A DNA stretch of 64,000 nt from Planococcus sp. CPCC 101016 (GCF_007859295.1 NZ_VOHB01000003.1:1-64000), one strand, 5' to 3'; numbered from the stretch's first letter, positions 35,116-44,348 are shown. The notes: generated by a model from the letters alone, not told the origin. Made by a program: numbers and translations.

Positions 35116-35236
35116 ACATCTATAAGTTAGCAGAAGTTTCAGTTTTCCGTAATTGGGAAATTTATTATAATATAAGAAGGAAAATCCTATACTGTGTCTA
35201 TATACTCAATTAAATATACCTATAAAAATTATTCAT

Positions 35237-35278
35237 AAAAAAGCCGTAAAGCTATTCTTTCGAATTGCTTTACGGCTT
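35237..35278 (-). terminator. Intrinsic terminator of the GH13 glucosidase gene
   Basis: Arms AAGCCGTAAAGC / GCTTTACGGCTT (35241-35252 with 35267-35278), then TTTTTTATG on the minus strand. Confidence 0.88.
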
Positions 35279-35296
35279 CCTATAATCTCACAGCTA

Positions 35297-36925
35297 TCAA
35301 TAGGCCTCTTTATTTAAGAAAAATACGCATGCTTCATACGGTTGAAGCACGCCTTTGACCCGCTCTTCGTAATTGGTCAAAAGAAGTTCAGCATGATAAG
35401 GCGTATTCCAGGTACATGGGCGTTCACTTAAATTTGAGGCAATCAGCATCTTCGTATAGCGGTCTTCTCGAATATATGCGTAGACATCCGGACAGCCTGA
35501 ATCAGTCAGATTGGTTGTTCCATAAACTAGGACTTCCCAGTTTTGACGCAAATGAATCATTTTCTTATAAAAAGACCAAATGGAATTAGGATCATTCTTC
35601 TGAGCTTCTACATTCAGCCATTGATAATTTGGATTTACGCTTAGCCACGGCTTGGCTTTGGAAAACCCTGCATACTCTTTGTTGTTCCATTGCATGGGGG
35701 TACGGGCGTGATCACGGCTAATTTTTTTGATGATTTCCATTAAATCTTCATGCGCTACGCCTTCTTTACGGTTATACCGATACATATTCTTTGTTTCAAT
35801 GTCATTATACATCTCGATATCGTCAAACGGGGCGTTGGTCATGCCAATTTCCTGTCCTTGGTATATGAAAGGTGTGCCCTGCATGAAAAAGTACATACAG
35901 CCTAGAGCCGTTGCGCTTTCGAACCAGTAATCCCGGTCATTTCCCCAAATGGAAACCGTTCTGGGGCGGTCATGATTTTCGATATAGAGAGAATTCCAGG
36001 CAATGCCGTGTGCCACCTTCTGCCAACGGTTAAGAACTTCTTTTAAGTCTTCGACATCCAATCCGCTTTCATGGCCGGTGCTTGCTGCTTCAAGAGCTTC
36101 CCTATGAAAAATCATATTAAATTTCCCTTCATGTTCGCTGATCCATTGTTCCATGTCATGTGATTTTACGCTGTTCGCTTCGCCTACAGTAACAATATCA
36201 TAACCTGAAAAAGCCTTATCCCGGAGTTCTGCGAGCATATCTTGCAAGCCTTCCACTTCAGTGAACTTTTCCCAGGCAGGTACATAAGGGAGATTTTTGG
36301 GATTTAGCATATTGGTATAATCTTTCTTCAAATGATTAATGGCATCGACGCGGAAACCATCAACGCCTTTATCCAGCCACCAGCGGATCATCTCATAAAC
36401 GGCTTCGCGCATGTCTTTGTTTTCCCAATTCAAATCCACTTGGTTTTTCGTGAAGATATGCAAATAATATTGATTTGTCTTCGGATCAAAAGTCCAGGCA
36501 GGACCGCCGAAAATACACTCCCAATTTGTTTGCTGATCACGCCATACGTACCAGTCGCGTTTCGGATTATCTGTTGAGGAGCGCGATTCCACAAACCATG
36601 GATGCTGGTCACTTGTATGATTGATAACAAGATCGAGGATAAGCCTCATTCCTCTTTTATGCACTTCCCCAAGCAATCGGTCAAAATCCTCCATCGTCCC
36701 CATCTCTTCCATAATCGCCTGATAATCGCTGATGTCATAGCCATTATCAACATTCGGAGATTTATACATCGGGCAAATCCAAATAATCGTGATGCCAAGC
36801 TCATCCAAATAATCCAATTTTTCTGTTACACCGTTCAAGTCGCCGATACCATCTCCATTTGAATCATTAAAGCTTCTCGGATAAATCTGATAGACTACTG
36901 CTTCTTTCCACCATGTTTTCTTCAA
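35297..36925 (-). CDS. Alpha-glucosidase / oligo-1,6-glucosidase (GH13)
   Basis: A 542-aa cytoplasmic glycoside hydrolase, close in length and motifs to MalL/oligo-1,6-glucosidase: WWKEAVVYQIYPRSFNDSNGDGIGDL (region VI), DLVINHTSDQHPWF (region I), GFRVDAINHLKK (region II, Asp nucleophile), TVGEANSV (region III, Glu acid/base) and YIENHDRPR (region IV, Asp). Releases glucose from isomalto- or malto-oligosaccharides or sucrose; the exact bond preference cannot be told, though VDAIN in region II (Val, not Thr, in B. subtilis MalL fashion) favours alpha-1,6/broad activity. No sugar transporter or GntR/LacI regulator is adjacent. ATG after GAGAGGACTTTG. Confidence 0.9.
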   Translation of the reverse strand: MKKTWWKEAVVYQIYPRSFNDSNGDGIGDLNGVTEKLDYLDELGITIIWICPMYKSPNVDNGYDISDYQAIMEEMGTMEDFDRLLGEVHKRGMRLILDLVINHTSDQHPWFVESRSSTDNPKRDWYVWRDQQTNWECIFGGPAWTFDPKTNQYYLHIFTKNQVDLNWENKDMREAVYEMIRWWLDKGVDGFRVDAINHLKKDYTNMLNPKNLPYVPAWEKFTEVEGLQDMLAELRDKAFSGYDIVTVGEANSVKSHDMEQWISEHEGKFNMIFHREALEAASTGHESGLDVEDLKEVLNRWQKVAHGIAWNSLYIENHDRPRTVSIWGNDRDYWFESATALGCMYFFMQGTPFIYQGQEIGMTNAPFDDIEMYNDIETKNMYRYNRKEGVAHEDLMEIIKKISRDHARTPMQWNNKEYAGFSKAKPWLSVNPNYQWLNVEAQKNDPNSIWSFYKKMIHLRQNWEVLVYGTTNLTDSGCPDVYAYIREDRYTKMLIASNLSERPCTWNTPYHAELLLTNYEERVKGVLQPYEACVFFLNKEAY

Positions 36926-37000
36926 AGTCCTCTCCCTCTTCCCACCATTGGAAATAACTATTGTCGAATCGGTTTTCCTGATCAGCTTCTTCTTTATCCT

Positions 37001-37960
37001 TTAAATATGCGCTACTTGCTCTTTCAGTCCTTCCATCCATTCCCAGCCGCTGATTTCAACAGCATCGGACACGTGATGAGGTTTGCTGGCCCCCACTATG
37101 GCAGAAGTGACAGCAGGCTGATTAAGGATCCAAGCCAGTGCAAACTGCGACAGGTTGTAGCCTTGATCGCCCAATAATTCCTTATAGGCTGCGACCTTTT
37201 CAAAATTTGCATCTGTAAAATAATGTTGGATCAATTCCTCCCCTTTTGCTGCACGACTGTCTTCTGGCATCTCTCCTTTTGTTTTGTACTTTCCTGATAA
37301 CATGCCACGAGCCATTGGGCTGTATGCCAGCAGTCCCATTTTCTCCGACTGACAATAAGGTACCACTTCATTTTCCAGCTCTCGCGACAATAAATTATAC
37401 TGCGATTGGCTCGAAACAAAATGTTCGAGCCCGTGTAACTCGCTGACTCCTTTTGCTTTTGCCATTTGCCAGGCCGCATAATTTGAACAGCCGATATAGC
37501 GAACCTTTCCCTGTCTTACCAGATCCGTTAACGCGGATAAGGTTTCTTCCAGCGGTGTACTGCTGTCAAAACGGTGAACTTGATAAAGGTCAATCCAATC
37601 GGTCTGAAGCCGCCGGAGGGATTCTTCAGCCTGTTGCATAATGTGATATTTGGACAAGCCCTGCTGGTTTGGCCCTTTGCCCATCGGCAATCCTACTTTA
37701 GTGGCTAGTACGACCTGATTCCGCTTCCCTTTCAAATAGTTACCGACAATTTCTTCGCATTCCCCTGTTCCATATTTAAATGCCTCGTCTTGGCCTTTGC
37801 CATAGAAATTAGCGGTATCAATCAGGTTGATGCCTGTATCCAGAGCAATGTCCATAATTTCAACTGATGCCTGTTCATCTATCCACCGCCCAAACGCCAT
37901 TGTGCCTAAACTGATATTCGAAACTTTCAGTCCAGTATCTCCTAAGTTTCTATATTCCAT
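37001..37960 (-). CDS. Aldo/keto reductase
   Basis: NADPH-dependent (beta/alpha)8 barrel oxidoreductase of 319 aa. Catalytic Asp/Tyr appear in NLIDTANFYGKGQDE, Lys in VLATKVGLPMGKGPNQQGLS and His in DLYQVHRFDSSTPLEET. The C-terminal cofactor site is AIVGASKPHHVSDA. It resembles the YhdN/Kv-beta-like AKR11/AKR7-type group, general reductases of aldehydes and ketones. It is 75 nt upstream of the glucosidase gene on the same strand and may be co-transcribed; no specific substrate follows from this. Confidence 0.87.
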   Translation of the reverse strand: MEYRNLGDTGLKVSNISLGTMAFGRWIDEQASVEIMDIALDTGINLIDTANFYGKGQDEAFKYGTGECEEIVGNYLKGKRNQVVLATKVGLPMGKGPNQQGLSKYHIMQQAEESLRRLQTDWIDLYQVHRFDSSTPLEETLSALTDLVRQGKVRYIGCSNYAAWQMAKAKGVSELHGLEHFVSSQSQYNLLSRELENEVVPYCQSEKMGLLAYSPMARGMLSGKYKTKGEMPEDSRAAKGEELIQHYFTDANFEKVAAYKELLGDQGYNLSQFALAWILNQPAVTSAIVGASKPHHVSDAVEISGWEWMEGLKEQVAHI

Positions 37961-38200
37961 CCAACTCCCCCTTATTGAGTACTGTCCGAATCCTGCAACA
38001 TTTCATTACTCTTTCTATTCAATATTCGCTTGGAAATTCCTGCTATTTGACTCACTATATTATTAATAACTTCATTTTTTAGATTGTTTTTAATTATTTT
38101 GGGCAATATTGTTCTGCTTCACATATTACTAGCCTAGCTGCGGTTTTCCCGTTTGAAAATCTGGTTCTTTCGTTTAGCATGTACGATCATTTTTCCAAAG

Positions 38201-38232
38201 AAAAGCCACCAGCATAATCTACTGCTGGCGGC
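38201..38232. terminator. Intrinsic terminator of the class B PBP gene
   Basis: Arms GCCACCAGCA / TGCTGGCGGC (38205-38214 with 38223-38232). Minus tail TTTTCTTTGG, plus tail TGTTTTTG; it lies just after the PBP stop codon on the minus strand. Confidence 0.75.
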
Positions 38233-38244
38233 TGTTTTTGTCTT

Positions 38245-40266
38245 TTATTCAGTTTTATATTCTTCAAATACTTTAGCTGCAAATCCAGCGACATAATCAC
38301 TGCCGCCATTGTCTTCGATCGATTCGATCATCATTGCCAGGATGAAATCGGGGCTTTCAGAATCATAAGCGACAAAAAAGCCATTTTCCTGCCCTTCTTC
38401 TCCTATCGCCCCTTTCAATTCAGCTGTACCTGTTTTTCCGGCAATTTTTACAGATGTGCTGTTTGCCGACTGGGCATAGCCGTCCACTACGACATTGCGC
38501 ATTCCAGTACGAAGAATTTCCGCATTTTCCGCACTCAGCAATCCTTCTTTCCATACCTGTCCTTTTTCCTCTTCCATGAACAGCAGCGGCTTATACATAA
38601 TGCCATCTGTCAAGAACGGTTCATACATGGAAGCCAAATGAAGTATGTTGGTCAGCATCTGTCCTTGTCCAAATGAAGTATCAGCCAACTGGCCTTCAGA
38701 TCCAAGAGTTCCCTCATTTGAAATCTGCGATGACTGCAGCTCCAGCGCAAACGGAATTTCTTCTCCAAAGCCAAAATTCTCTAAGCCGGTAACGAATGCT
38801 TCGCTGCCGATGTCGAGTGCTTGGCGTGCAAAATAAATATTATCGGAATACACCAATGCTTTATTCAAGTCGATTGGATTTGGTGCTTCCGGATGCAGAC
38901 GTGTCACCCGATAATCTCCCCAGGAACCGTCCTTTTGCCAAGTTGCTCCGTCAATCTGCAGACCTTCTGCTGGATCCAGCGTACCCGCTTCCATTCCGAT
39001 AGCCGCTGTCACGGGCTTAATGGTCGATCCAGGTGCATAGGCCGCTCCAAATCGATTGAATAAAGGTGTTAATGGATCTTCGCTCAATTCTTTAAACCGG
39101 CTTTCGCTAATGCCAAGCATATACTCATTCGGATCATATGCCGGTGAACTGACCAGCGCCAGTGTTTCTCCGGTTTCCGGATCGACTGCTGCACTTGTTC
39201 CCGCTTCCCCTTCCATTGCTTCATATGCAGATTTCTGAAGCTCTGCATCGATGGTCAGGATGACCGTTTCCCCATTTTCAGCAGGGGTTTCGGCAACTGT
39301 CAATTCTTCCCCATTATCTCCTTGCTTCTTAATAAGGATTTTCATGCCATTAGCTCCATGAAGACGTTCTTCAAGCGTTTGTTCCAATCCTCTTCTGCCA
39401 ATCGAGTCAGTTGATGTGTAACCCTGGTCTTTTAGCTCTTCCAATTTTTCAGCAGTAATCGGTCCGATATAGCCGCTCAAATGACCAAGTGCTTCTCCAT
39501 ACGGATATTCACGCATAGCGGTTTCCTGATAAGTCACACCAGGAATCGCAGTTGCTTTTTCCAGCAACTCCGTATCGTTTTTTGCAGCTTTGGAAATTGG
39601 TACAAACTGATTTTCCTGAACCCAGCTTTGACCCAATTGTTCATCGATGTTAGCAACCGAAATTCCCAGAAGTTCGGCCAAATCTTCTTTAGCTGACGCT
39701 TCCGTAAAACTCTCGGGAACAACCCCGATATTATAGCCGGTTCCGTTTATCGCTATCGGCTGTTCATTGCGGTCCAGAATTTCACCACGTTCTGACTTGG
39801 TTGTCGATACGCGAACCTCGTCGCCCGTTTCCAACTGTTCGAAAATAAAGGATGGATCCCATTCAACAAACCAGTCTTCTGTTTCTCCTTGTTCTTCGAA
39901 CAGCAAAGTCATGTTTTTTTCAAACTCAACTGGTCCTGCAATCGTGTCCATTTTTACCTGCACCGGAAAATCTGCAGGGTTTTCGGTGTCCCATTTCGCA
40001 TCTTCGGCAGGTTTGGTATATGTCACTTCGACATTATCGATCGCCAAATCCTCATAGAGCTTCTGCTGCCGTTCGACAAAGTCTTCCGAAGCATACGCTT
40101 CTTTGGATCCTTGATTTAAATAAACGCTGTACATCTCTGAAAACTCTCCATTATTCCAGTGTCCTATGTACTCCTTAAGACGGTCCTCAGGTGTAGCCTG
40201 TTGCTGACAGCCTGCCAGAAAGACCAGAAAAACCAGTCCCAGGATCATTGTTAATTTCTTAGCCAT
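38245..40266 (-). CDS. Class B penicillin-binding protein with MecA-type N-terminal domain (PbpC/PBP3-like)
   Basis: A 673-aa cell-wall transpeptidase lipoprotein: signal with lipobox LAGC (Cys20), NTF2-like MecA_N domain about 25-145, PBP dimerisation domain about 155-320, transpeptidase about 350-670. Active-site motifs are Ser414-x-x-Lys417 in APGSTIKP, Ser474-Asp-Asn in VYSDN and Lys611-Thr-Gly in AGKTGTAELKG. This order is that of B. subtilis PbpC and staphylococcal PBP2a, a subgroup with low beta-lactam affinity in some members. It is monocistronic with a good terminator. Resistance cannot be inferred from the family alone. Confidence 0.9.
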   Translation of the reverse strand: MAKKLTMILGLVFLVFLAGCQQQATPEDRLKEYIGHWNNGEFSEMYSVYLNQGSKEAYASEDFVERQQKLYEDLAIDNVEVTYTKPAEDAKWDTENPADFPVQVKMDTIAGPVEFEKNMTLLFEEQGETEDWFVEWDPSFIFEQLETGDEVRVSTTKSERGEILDRNEQPIAINGTGYNIGVVPESFTEASAKEDLAELLGISVANIDEQLGQSWVQENQFVPISKAAKNDTELLEKATAIPGVTYQETAMREYPYGEALGHLSGYIGPITAEKLEELKDQGYTSTDSIGRRGLEQTLEERLHGANGMKILIKKQGDNGEELTVAETPAENGETVILTIDAELQKSAYEAMEGEAGTSAAVDPETGETLALVSSPAYDPNEYMLGISESRFKELSEDPLTPLFNRFGAAYAPGSTIKPVTAAIGMEAGTLDPAEGLQIDGATWQKDGSWGDYRVTRLHPEAPNPIDLNKALVYSDNIYFARQALDIGSEAFVTGLENFGFGEEIPFALELQSSQISNEGTLGSEGQLADTSFGQGQMLTNILHLASMYEPFLTDGIMYKPLLFMEEEKGQVWKEGLLSAENAEILRTGMRNVVVDGYAQSANSTSVKIAGKTGTAELKGAIGEEGQENGFFVAYDSESPDFILAMMIESIEDNGGSDYVAGFAAKVFEEYKTE

Positions 40267-40549
40267 ACCGTAACCCCCAATTGTTTTCTTTATTTTACCA
40301 ATAAATGCCCAATAGTTGAAAGGATAAAAGCTCTTTTGTAAAAGTGAATTAAAATCAAATTTTCCGTCATCACTTCGTGCGCTTGAACATAGCCTACTAA
40401 ACTAGCTGAATTGTTTTGTGGAATATTTTATGTGACATTCATTCTCTGGGTCAATTGAATTATCTGATTGCATAATTTACTCCTCAAAACATCCGCTATT
40501 GGCGGTTCTTATATGGTAAACTGGTTTAACAAAAGATAGGAGGTTGAAT

Positions 40550-41827
40550 ATGGTTGAAATTACATTTTCAGAATCAATTGGTTCCGTATTAACACTTGAA
40601 AAAAGAACACAGTTAAAGGAAATCCATGAAAATCTTCACAACAAAAAAGGAAAAGGCTCTGATTTTCTTGGATGGGTGAATTGGCCAAGCACACTTGACG
40701 AGGAATTTTTGGCAAAAGTCGAAAAAACAGCTGCAAAAATCCGCGACAATGCGGATGTCCTCGTAGTCATCGGCATCGGTGGATCTTACTTGGGAGCTAA
40801 GGCCGTATTATCAGCATTAGATCCTTATTTCGACAAAGAATCAGGTCTTGAAGTGCTCTTCGCAGGTCATCAGGTCAGCGGTGAATACTTGAAACAATTG
40901 CTTGCCCACCTTGATGGCAAGCGTGTGATGATCAACGTTATTTCCAAATCTGGTAAAACAACAGAGCCGGCTATCGCTTTCCGTTTCCTAAAAGATTATA
41001 TGGAGAAGCGTTATGGCCAGGAAGCAGCCGAACGAATTGTTGTGACAACAGACGCTGAAAAAGGCGCATTGCTGACACTTGCTGAAGAAAATGGCTATGA
41101 ACGTTTTGTCGTGCCTGCTGACGTAGGCGGACGTTATTCTGTTTTCACGGCTGTCGGATTGGTACCGATTGCAGCTGCCGGCTATTCTATCCGCGACTTG
41201 ATCGCAGGGGCTGCAAGTGCTGAAGAGCTTTATAACAATACCGATTTTGATGAAAATGCTGCGGCACAATATGCAGCAGTCCGCCATCAGCTTTATGTTG
41301 AAGGGTATACGACAGAAGTGATGGCAACATTCGAGCCGAAGCTTTCATTTGTACAAGAATGGTGGAAGCAATTATTCGGTGAAAGTGAAGGCAAAGAAGG
41401 CAAAGGGATTTTCCCGGCGTCGGTTTCCTTCACCACTGACCTTCATTCGATGGGCCAGTATATTCAGGACGGCAAACGCAACTTGTTTGAAACCTTCCTG
41501 CTAGTTCAGGAAGCGAACGAGGACTTATCAATCTTCGAAGCTGAAAACGATGATGATGAATTGAATTACCTGGCAGGCCTTTCTTTACAGGAATTCAACC
41601 ATGTTGCGTATAAAGGAACATCGAGTGCCCATTTAGATGGTGGCGTGCCTCAGCTCAGCCTGACAATCCCTAAAATCAATGAGCACCATTTGGGACATTT
41701 GCTGTATTTCTATATGCTTGCTTGTGCATACAGTGCTTATATGCTCGATATTAATCCATTCGATCAGCCAGGCGTGGAAGACTATAAAAATAATATCTTT
41801 AAACTTTTGAATAAACCTGGATTTTAA
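40550..41827 (+). CDS. pgi: Glucose-6-phosphate isomerase
   Basis: Interconverts glucose 6-phosphate and fructose 6-phosphate. At 425 aa it is shorter than Bacillus Pgi (about 450): the C terminus stops at LLNKPGF and lacks the usual Glu/Lys-rich tail, and the loop after residue 95 is short. Core motifs are intact: VIGIGGSYLGAKA, VISKSGKTTEPAIAFR, DVGGRYSVFTAVGLVP, WWKQLFGESEGKEGKGIFP, DLHSMGQYIQDG and NPFDQPGVEDYK. Start ATG 40550 has AGGAGG at 7 nt spacing; an in-frame TTG six bases earlier is too close to the SD. Monocistronic, convergent with the glucokinase gene. Confidence 0.95.
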   Translation: MVEITFSESIGSVLTLEKRTQLKEIHENLHNKKGKGSDFLGWVNWPSTLDEEFLAKVEKTAAKIRDNADVLVVIGIGGSYLGAKAVLSALDPYFDKESGLEVLFAGHQVSGEYLKQLLAHLDGKRVMINVISKSGKTTEPAIAFRFLKDYMEKRYGQEAAERIVVTTDAEKGALLTLAEENGYERFVVPADVGGRYSVFTAVGLVPIAAAGYSIRDLIAGAASAEELYNNTDFDENAAAQYAAVRHQLYVEGYTTEVMATFEPKLSFVQEWWKQLFGESEGKEGKGIFPASVSFTTDLHSMGQYIQDGKRNLFETFLLVQEANEDLSIFEAENDDDELNYLAGLSLQEFNHVAYKGTSSAHLDGGVPQLSLTIPKINEHHLGHLLYFYMLACAYSAYMLDINPFDQPGVEDYKNNIFKLLNKPGF

Positions 41828-41828
41828 A

Positions 41829-41871
41829 CCATAGAAAAAGCTGACCTATTAGAGGTCAGCTTTTTCTATGG
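41829..41871. terminator. Bidirectional terminator between pgi and the ROK kinase gene
   Basis: 19-bp perfect stem from CCATAGAAAAAGCTGACCT (41829-41847) and its complement at 41853-41871, 5-nt loop ATTAG. A-runs and T-runs inside the arms let it work on both strands for the convergent genes. Confidence 0.88.
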
Positions 41872-41882
41872 AAATAATTATC

Positions 41883-42758
41883 TTACTTTTCTTCCAGAAC
41901 TAATAGAGCTGCACCTAAAATCCCGGCATCATTCTCAAACTGTGCCACTTCAACAGCCAAAGGATTCAGTAATTGCGGTTCCAGCTGCTGCAGGAACAAA
42001 TCCCACCACAGCGCCGCTGATTCTGAAACACCTCCGCCAATAATCATCATTTCCATATCAAAAGCTGCCTGCAGGTTGCTGACGATAAAGGCTAGGTCGG
42101 CAGTAAATCCTTCTACCAGCTTCATGCAGTCAGGATCCGCCGCTGCGTTTTCAAACAGTTCCTGCGGTGTTACTTTCAGGCCCGCTTCCTTGATGCGCCG
42201 CCGGATGGCAGTACCGGAAACATATTGCTCACCGCAGCCTTTTCGGCCACATGGACAAAGGACGCCGTTTGGGTAAAGAAGCATATGACCAAGCTCTCCA
42301 GCTCCTCCGTGCGGTCCCCCGCTCAATAATTTGCCATCCCATAAGACTCCCCCGCCAAGACCAGTTCCAAGCGTCAAGCAGACGACACGATCAAGTCCTT
42401 TTGCTGCTCCGAACTTGGCTTCAGCTAATGCCACACAGTTTGCGTCATTTTCCACTTCAACTTTTTTCCCGGTTGCCTGTTCCAATTGTGCTTTGACCTG
42501 TGTGCCTGACCACCCCGGAAGAATATCCGTGGCATAAATTACACGCCCTTCTTTTGGCTCGACAAAACCATGTGTGCCGATTCCGATTGCTGCCACTTCA
42601 GGATACAAGGTCAGCAATCGCTGAACCTGTTCTTCCAAATAAGCATACAAAGGAAATTGTGTAGGTACCTGTTCATCATAATAAATTTCGCCAGCTGCAT
42701 CGATAATGCCCATGCGAATCTTCGTTCCCCCGATATCTATTCCTAAAACCTTTGCCAT
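41883..42758 (-). CDS. glcK: ROK-family glucokinase
   Basis: ATP-dependent sugar kinase of 291 aa. The ROK family marks are GIDIGGTKIRMGI (ATP site), VENDANCVALAEAKFGAAKGL, LTLGTGLGGGVLWDGKLLSGGPHGGAGELGHM (Asp/Glu/His sugar site) and the zinc motif CPCGRKGCGEQYVSG. Glucose is the best guess given pgi next door and the glucosidase gene upstream; ROK kinases for N-acetylglucosamine or other hexoses look similar, so the substrate is inferred. ATG after GGAGG. Confidence 0.82.
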   Translation of the reverse strand: MAKVLGIDIGGTKIRMGIIDAAGEIYYDEQVPTQFPLYAYLEEQVQRLLTLYPEVAAIGIGTHGFVEPKEGRVIYATDILPGWSGTQVKAQLEQATGKKVEVENDANCVALAEAKFGAAKGLDRVVCLTLGTGLGGGVLWDGKLLSGGPHGGAGELGHMLLYPNGVLCPCGRKGCGEQYVSGTAIRRRIKEAGLKVTPQELFENAAADPDCMKLVEGFTADLAFIVSNLQAAFDMEMMIIGGGVSESAALWWDLFLQQLEPQLLNPLAVEVAQFENDAGILGAALLVLEEK

Positions 42759-42884
42759 GAGAGCCTCCTACTAATTGACTGAATTATTTCTATCATACCT
42801 TAACTAATCGAAAGGTCTATAATTTTTTTCAGATAAAGTACTATTCTTCTTATAGTGATAGGCGTAATTCTTACTAAATATTTG

Positions 42885-42914
42885 TGTTAACTAAAATAAA
42901 AATTAAGTTGACTT
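42885..42914 (+). promoter_or_regulatory. BirA operator of bioY
   Basis: Half-sites TGTTAACT (42885-42892) and AGTTGACT (42906-42913), in inverted orientation and spaced like the Bacillus BirA box TTGTTAAC-N14-GTTAACAA. The right half overlaps the bioY -35, as expected for a biotin-dependent repressor. Confidence 0.65.
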
Positions 42915-42936
42915 AAATATTTGTTCTGATTATACT
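42908..42936 (+). promoter_or_regulatory. bioY promoter
   Basis: -35 TTGACT (42908-42913), 17-nt spacer, -10 TATACT (42931-42936), about 30 nt before the start codon. Confidence 0.75.
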
Positions 42937-42968
42937 CAATTCATAGAAAGAATATAGGAGGAACCTGT

Positions 42969-43550
42969 ATGACAACGACCACCACCAGATCCACCAATCA
43001 TTCCCGCACGCTGCAATTGGTACATATCGCCATGTTCTCAGCCTTGATGGCTATTGGTGCAAACATCGCTTCCTTTTTAATCGTCGGAGGCGTACCCATC
43101 ACCCTTCAGACATTTTTTGCAATTTTGGCAGGCATTTTGCTCGGCAGCCGCCTAGGTGCCGTTTCTATGATTGTATATGCATTTATCGGCCTCGCTGGCG
43201 TACCGGTCTTCGCAAAATTTTCAGGCGGTATGGATACCTTGATCAGCCCCACATTCGGATTTATTGTTTCTTATGTATTCGCCGCTTATATTGCCGGATT
43301 GATTGTGGAGAAATGGCCTTCCAAAAAAGGATTTATCGTTGCGGCGCTGACCGGAACAGCCGTTAATTACTTATTTGGCACCAACTGGATGTATGCAGCC
43401 TATAAGCTGTGGTTCGCTGCACCAGAAGGCTTTACTTACCAGATGGCTTGGGCCTGGATGGCAGTACCCCTGCCAAAAGATATCATTTTGGCCGTTCTTG
43501 CCGGTATATTCGGCTTCCGTTTAAAGCCTATCATTCAAAAATATCTATAA
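42969..43550 (+). CDS. bioY: Biotin transporter BioY (ECF S component)
   Basis: A 193-aa membrane protein with about six helices that binds biotin with high affinity. BioY hallmarks are ALMAIGANIASFLIVGGVPITLQTFFAILAGILLGSRLGA and VYAFIGLAGVPVFAKFSGG, followed by SPTFGFIVSYVFAAYIAG. It works with the shared energising module EcfAA'T, encoded elsewhere, or alone. RBS GGAGGAACC. The upstream BirA-like operator overlapping the promoter links it to biotin-responsive repression. Monocistronic. Confidence 0.95.
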   Translation: MTTTTTRSTNHSRTLQLVHIAMFSALMAIGANIASFLIVGGVPITLQTFFAILAGILLGSRLGAVSMIVYAFIGLAGVPVFAKFSGGMDTLISPTFGFIVSYVFAAYIAGLIVEKWPSKKGFIVAALTGTAVNYLFGTNWMYAAYKLWFAAPEGFTYQMAWAWMAVPLPKDIILAVLAGIFGFRLKPIIQKYL

Positions 43551-43586
43551 AAAACCGGATGCCAATTGAGGCATCCGGTTTTTTTG
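43549..43586. terminator. Bidirectional terminator between bioY and the HEAT-repeat gene
   Basis: AAAAACCGGATGCC pairs with GGCATCCGGTTTTT across a 6-nt loop, with A- and T-rich flanks; the genes converge. Confidence 0.9.
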
Positions 43587-43590
43587 TTTC

Positions 43591-44037
43591 TTATTTAGTT
43601 GGAGCTGATTTCCATTGGTCTTCCAACCACTTCTCAAAATCTTCACCTTTATCGCCTTTATACGTATCATAAATATCGACGCGCATTTTTTGAAGCTTTT
43701 CTTTGAAATCTTCATAGCTATGATCTGCAGGCAAGCTTTTTTTGATGCGTACCAAAACTTTAGAAGTGTCTTTGATCAAATCAAATTTCTTCCGTTCCGG
43801 CATGTGAACATTTTCACCAAGATCTTTCAATTTTGAATAGGCAGCTTCCTGTACCTGATAAACAGGATCGTGGTTCATGCGATGTGTCAAGATATCGATC
43901 GTTGGATCGCTCTTCCACTTGCCAAGCTCTTCAACCGCAGCCAAACGTTCTTTCCAGTTTGCTGTCCGGTTCGCCGCTTTTTTCAATTCGTCATAATTCG
44001 GTGGTAGATTTGGGGTATTTTTGTTCGGTTGTTTCAA
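43591..44037 (-). CDS. HEAT-repeat domain protein of unknown function
   Basis: A 148-aa soluble protein: two helical repeats resembling HEAT units (NWKERLAAVEELGKWKSDPTIDILTHRMNHDPVYQVQEAAYSKLKDLG), then a charged helical C-terminal part ending DFEKWLEDQWKSAP. HEAT proteins usually serve as binding platforms. It is a lone gene. The start ATG is preceded by GGAGAATG. No function can be assigned. Confidence 0.7.
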   Translation of the reverse strand: MKQPNKNTPNLPPNYDELKKAANRTANWKERLAAVEELGKWKSDPTIDILTHRMNHDPVYQVQEAAYSKLKDLGENVHMPERKKFDLIKDTSKVLVRIKKSLPADHSYEDFKEKLQKMRVDIYDTYKGDKGEDFEKWLEDQWKSAPTK

Positions 44038-44280
44038 AATTTCATTCTCCTTTGTTCATCCCCTTTGCGGGAAATGACGTAATGCTCTCTGTTGACGGAA
44101 CAAGTTCTTACTAGTATAACATCATCTGAGACAAAAGGAAAAAAGCCGACTATTCTGCGAGCCTCGTTGCTATATGTAGAGAGTGGTAAATTTTGGAGTC
44201 CTAAAGTTTATAACTCCTGTATTTTCTATAAGTATTTTTACCTTTTTTAACTAATATTTGATAAAATTATTAAAAATTAA

Positions 44281-44309
44281 TTGAAAATTAAGTAAACTAT
44301 AGGTAAGAT
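44281..44309 (+). promoter_or_regulatory. Promoter of the excalibur-LPNTA protein gene
   Basis: -35 TTGAAA (44281-44286), 17-nt spacer, -10 TAAGAT (44304-44309), about 40 nt before the start codon. The A/T-rich stretch upstream (44200-44280) could act as an UP element. Confidence 0.5.
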
Positions 44310-44348
44310 AAAAGATGTTACATAATCATTGGAATGGGAGGAATAATT

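Noticed and set aside
34929-35117. 62-codon ORF overlapping the start of the subtilase gene
   Set aside because: GTG start without SD, out of frame with a certain gene over half its length; kept only as a leader possibility in a finding.
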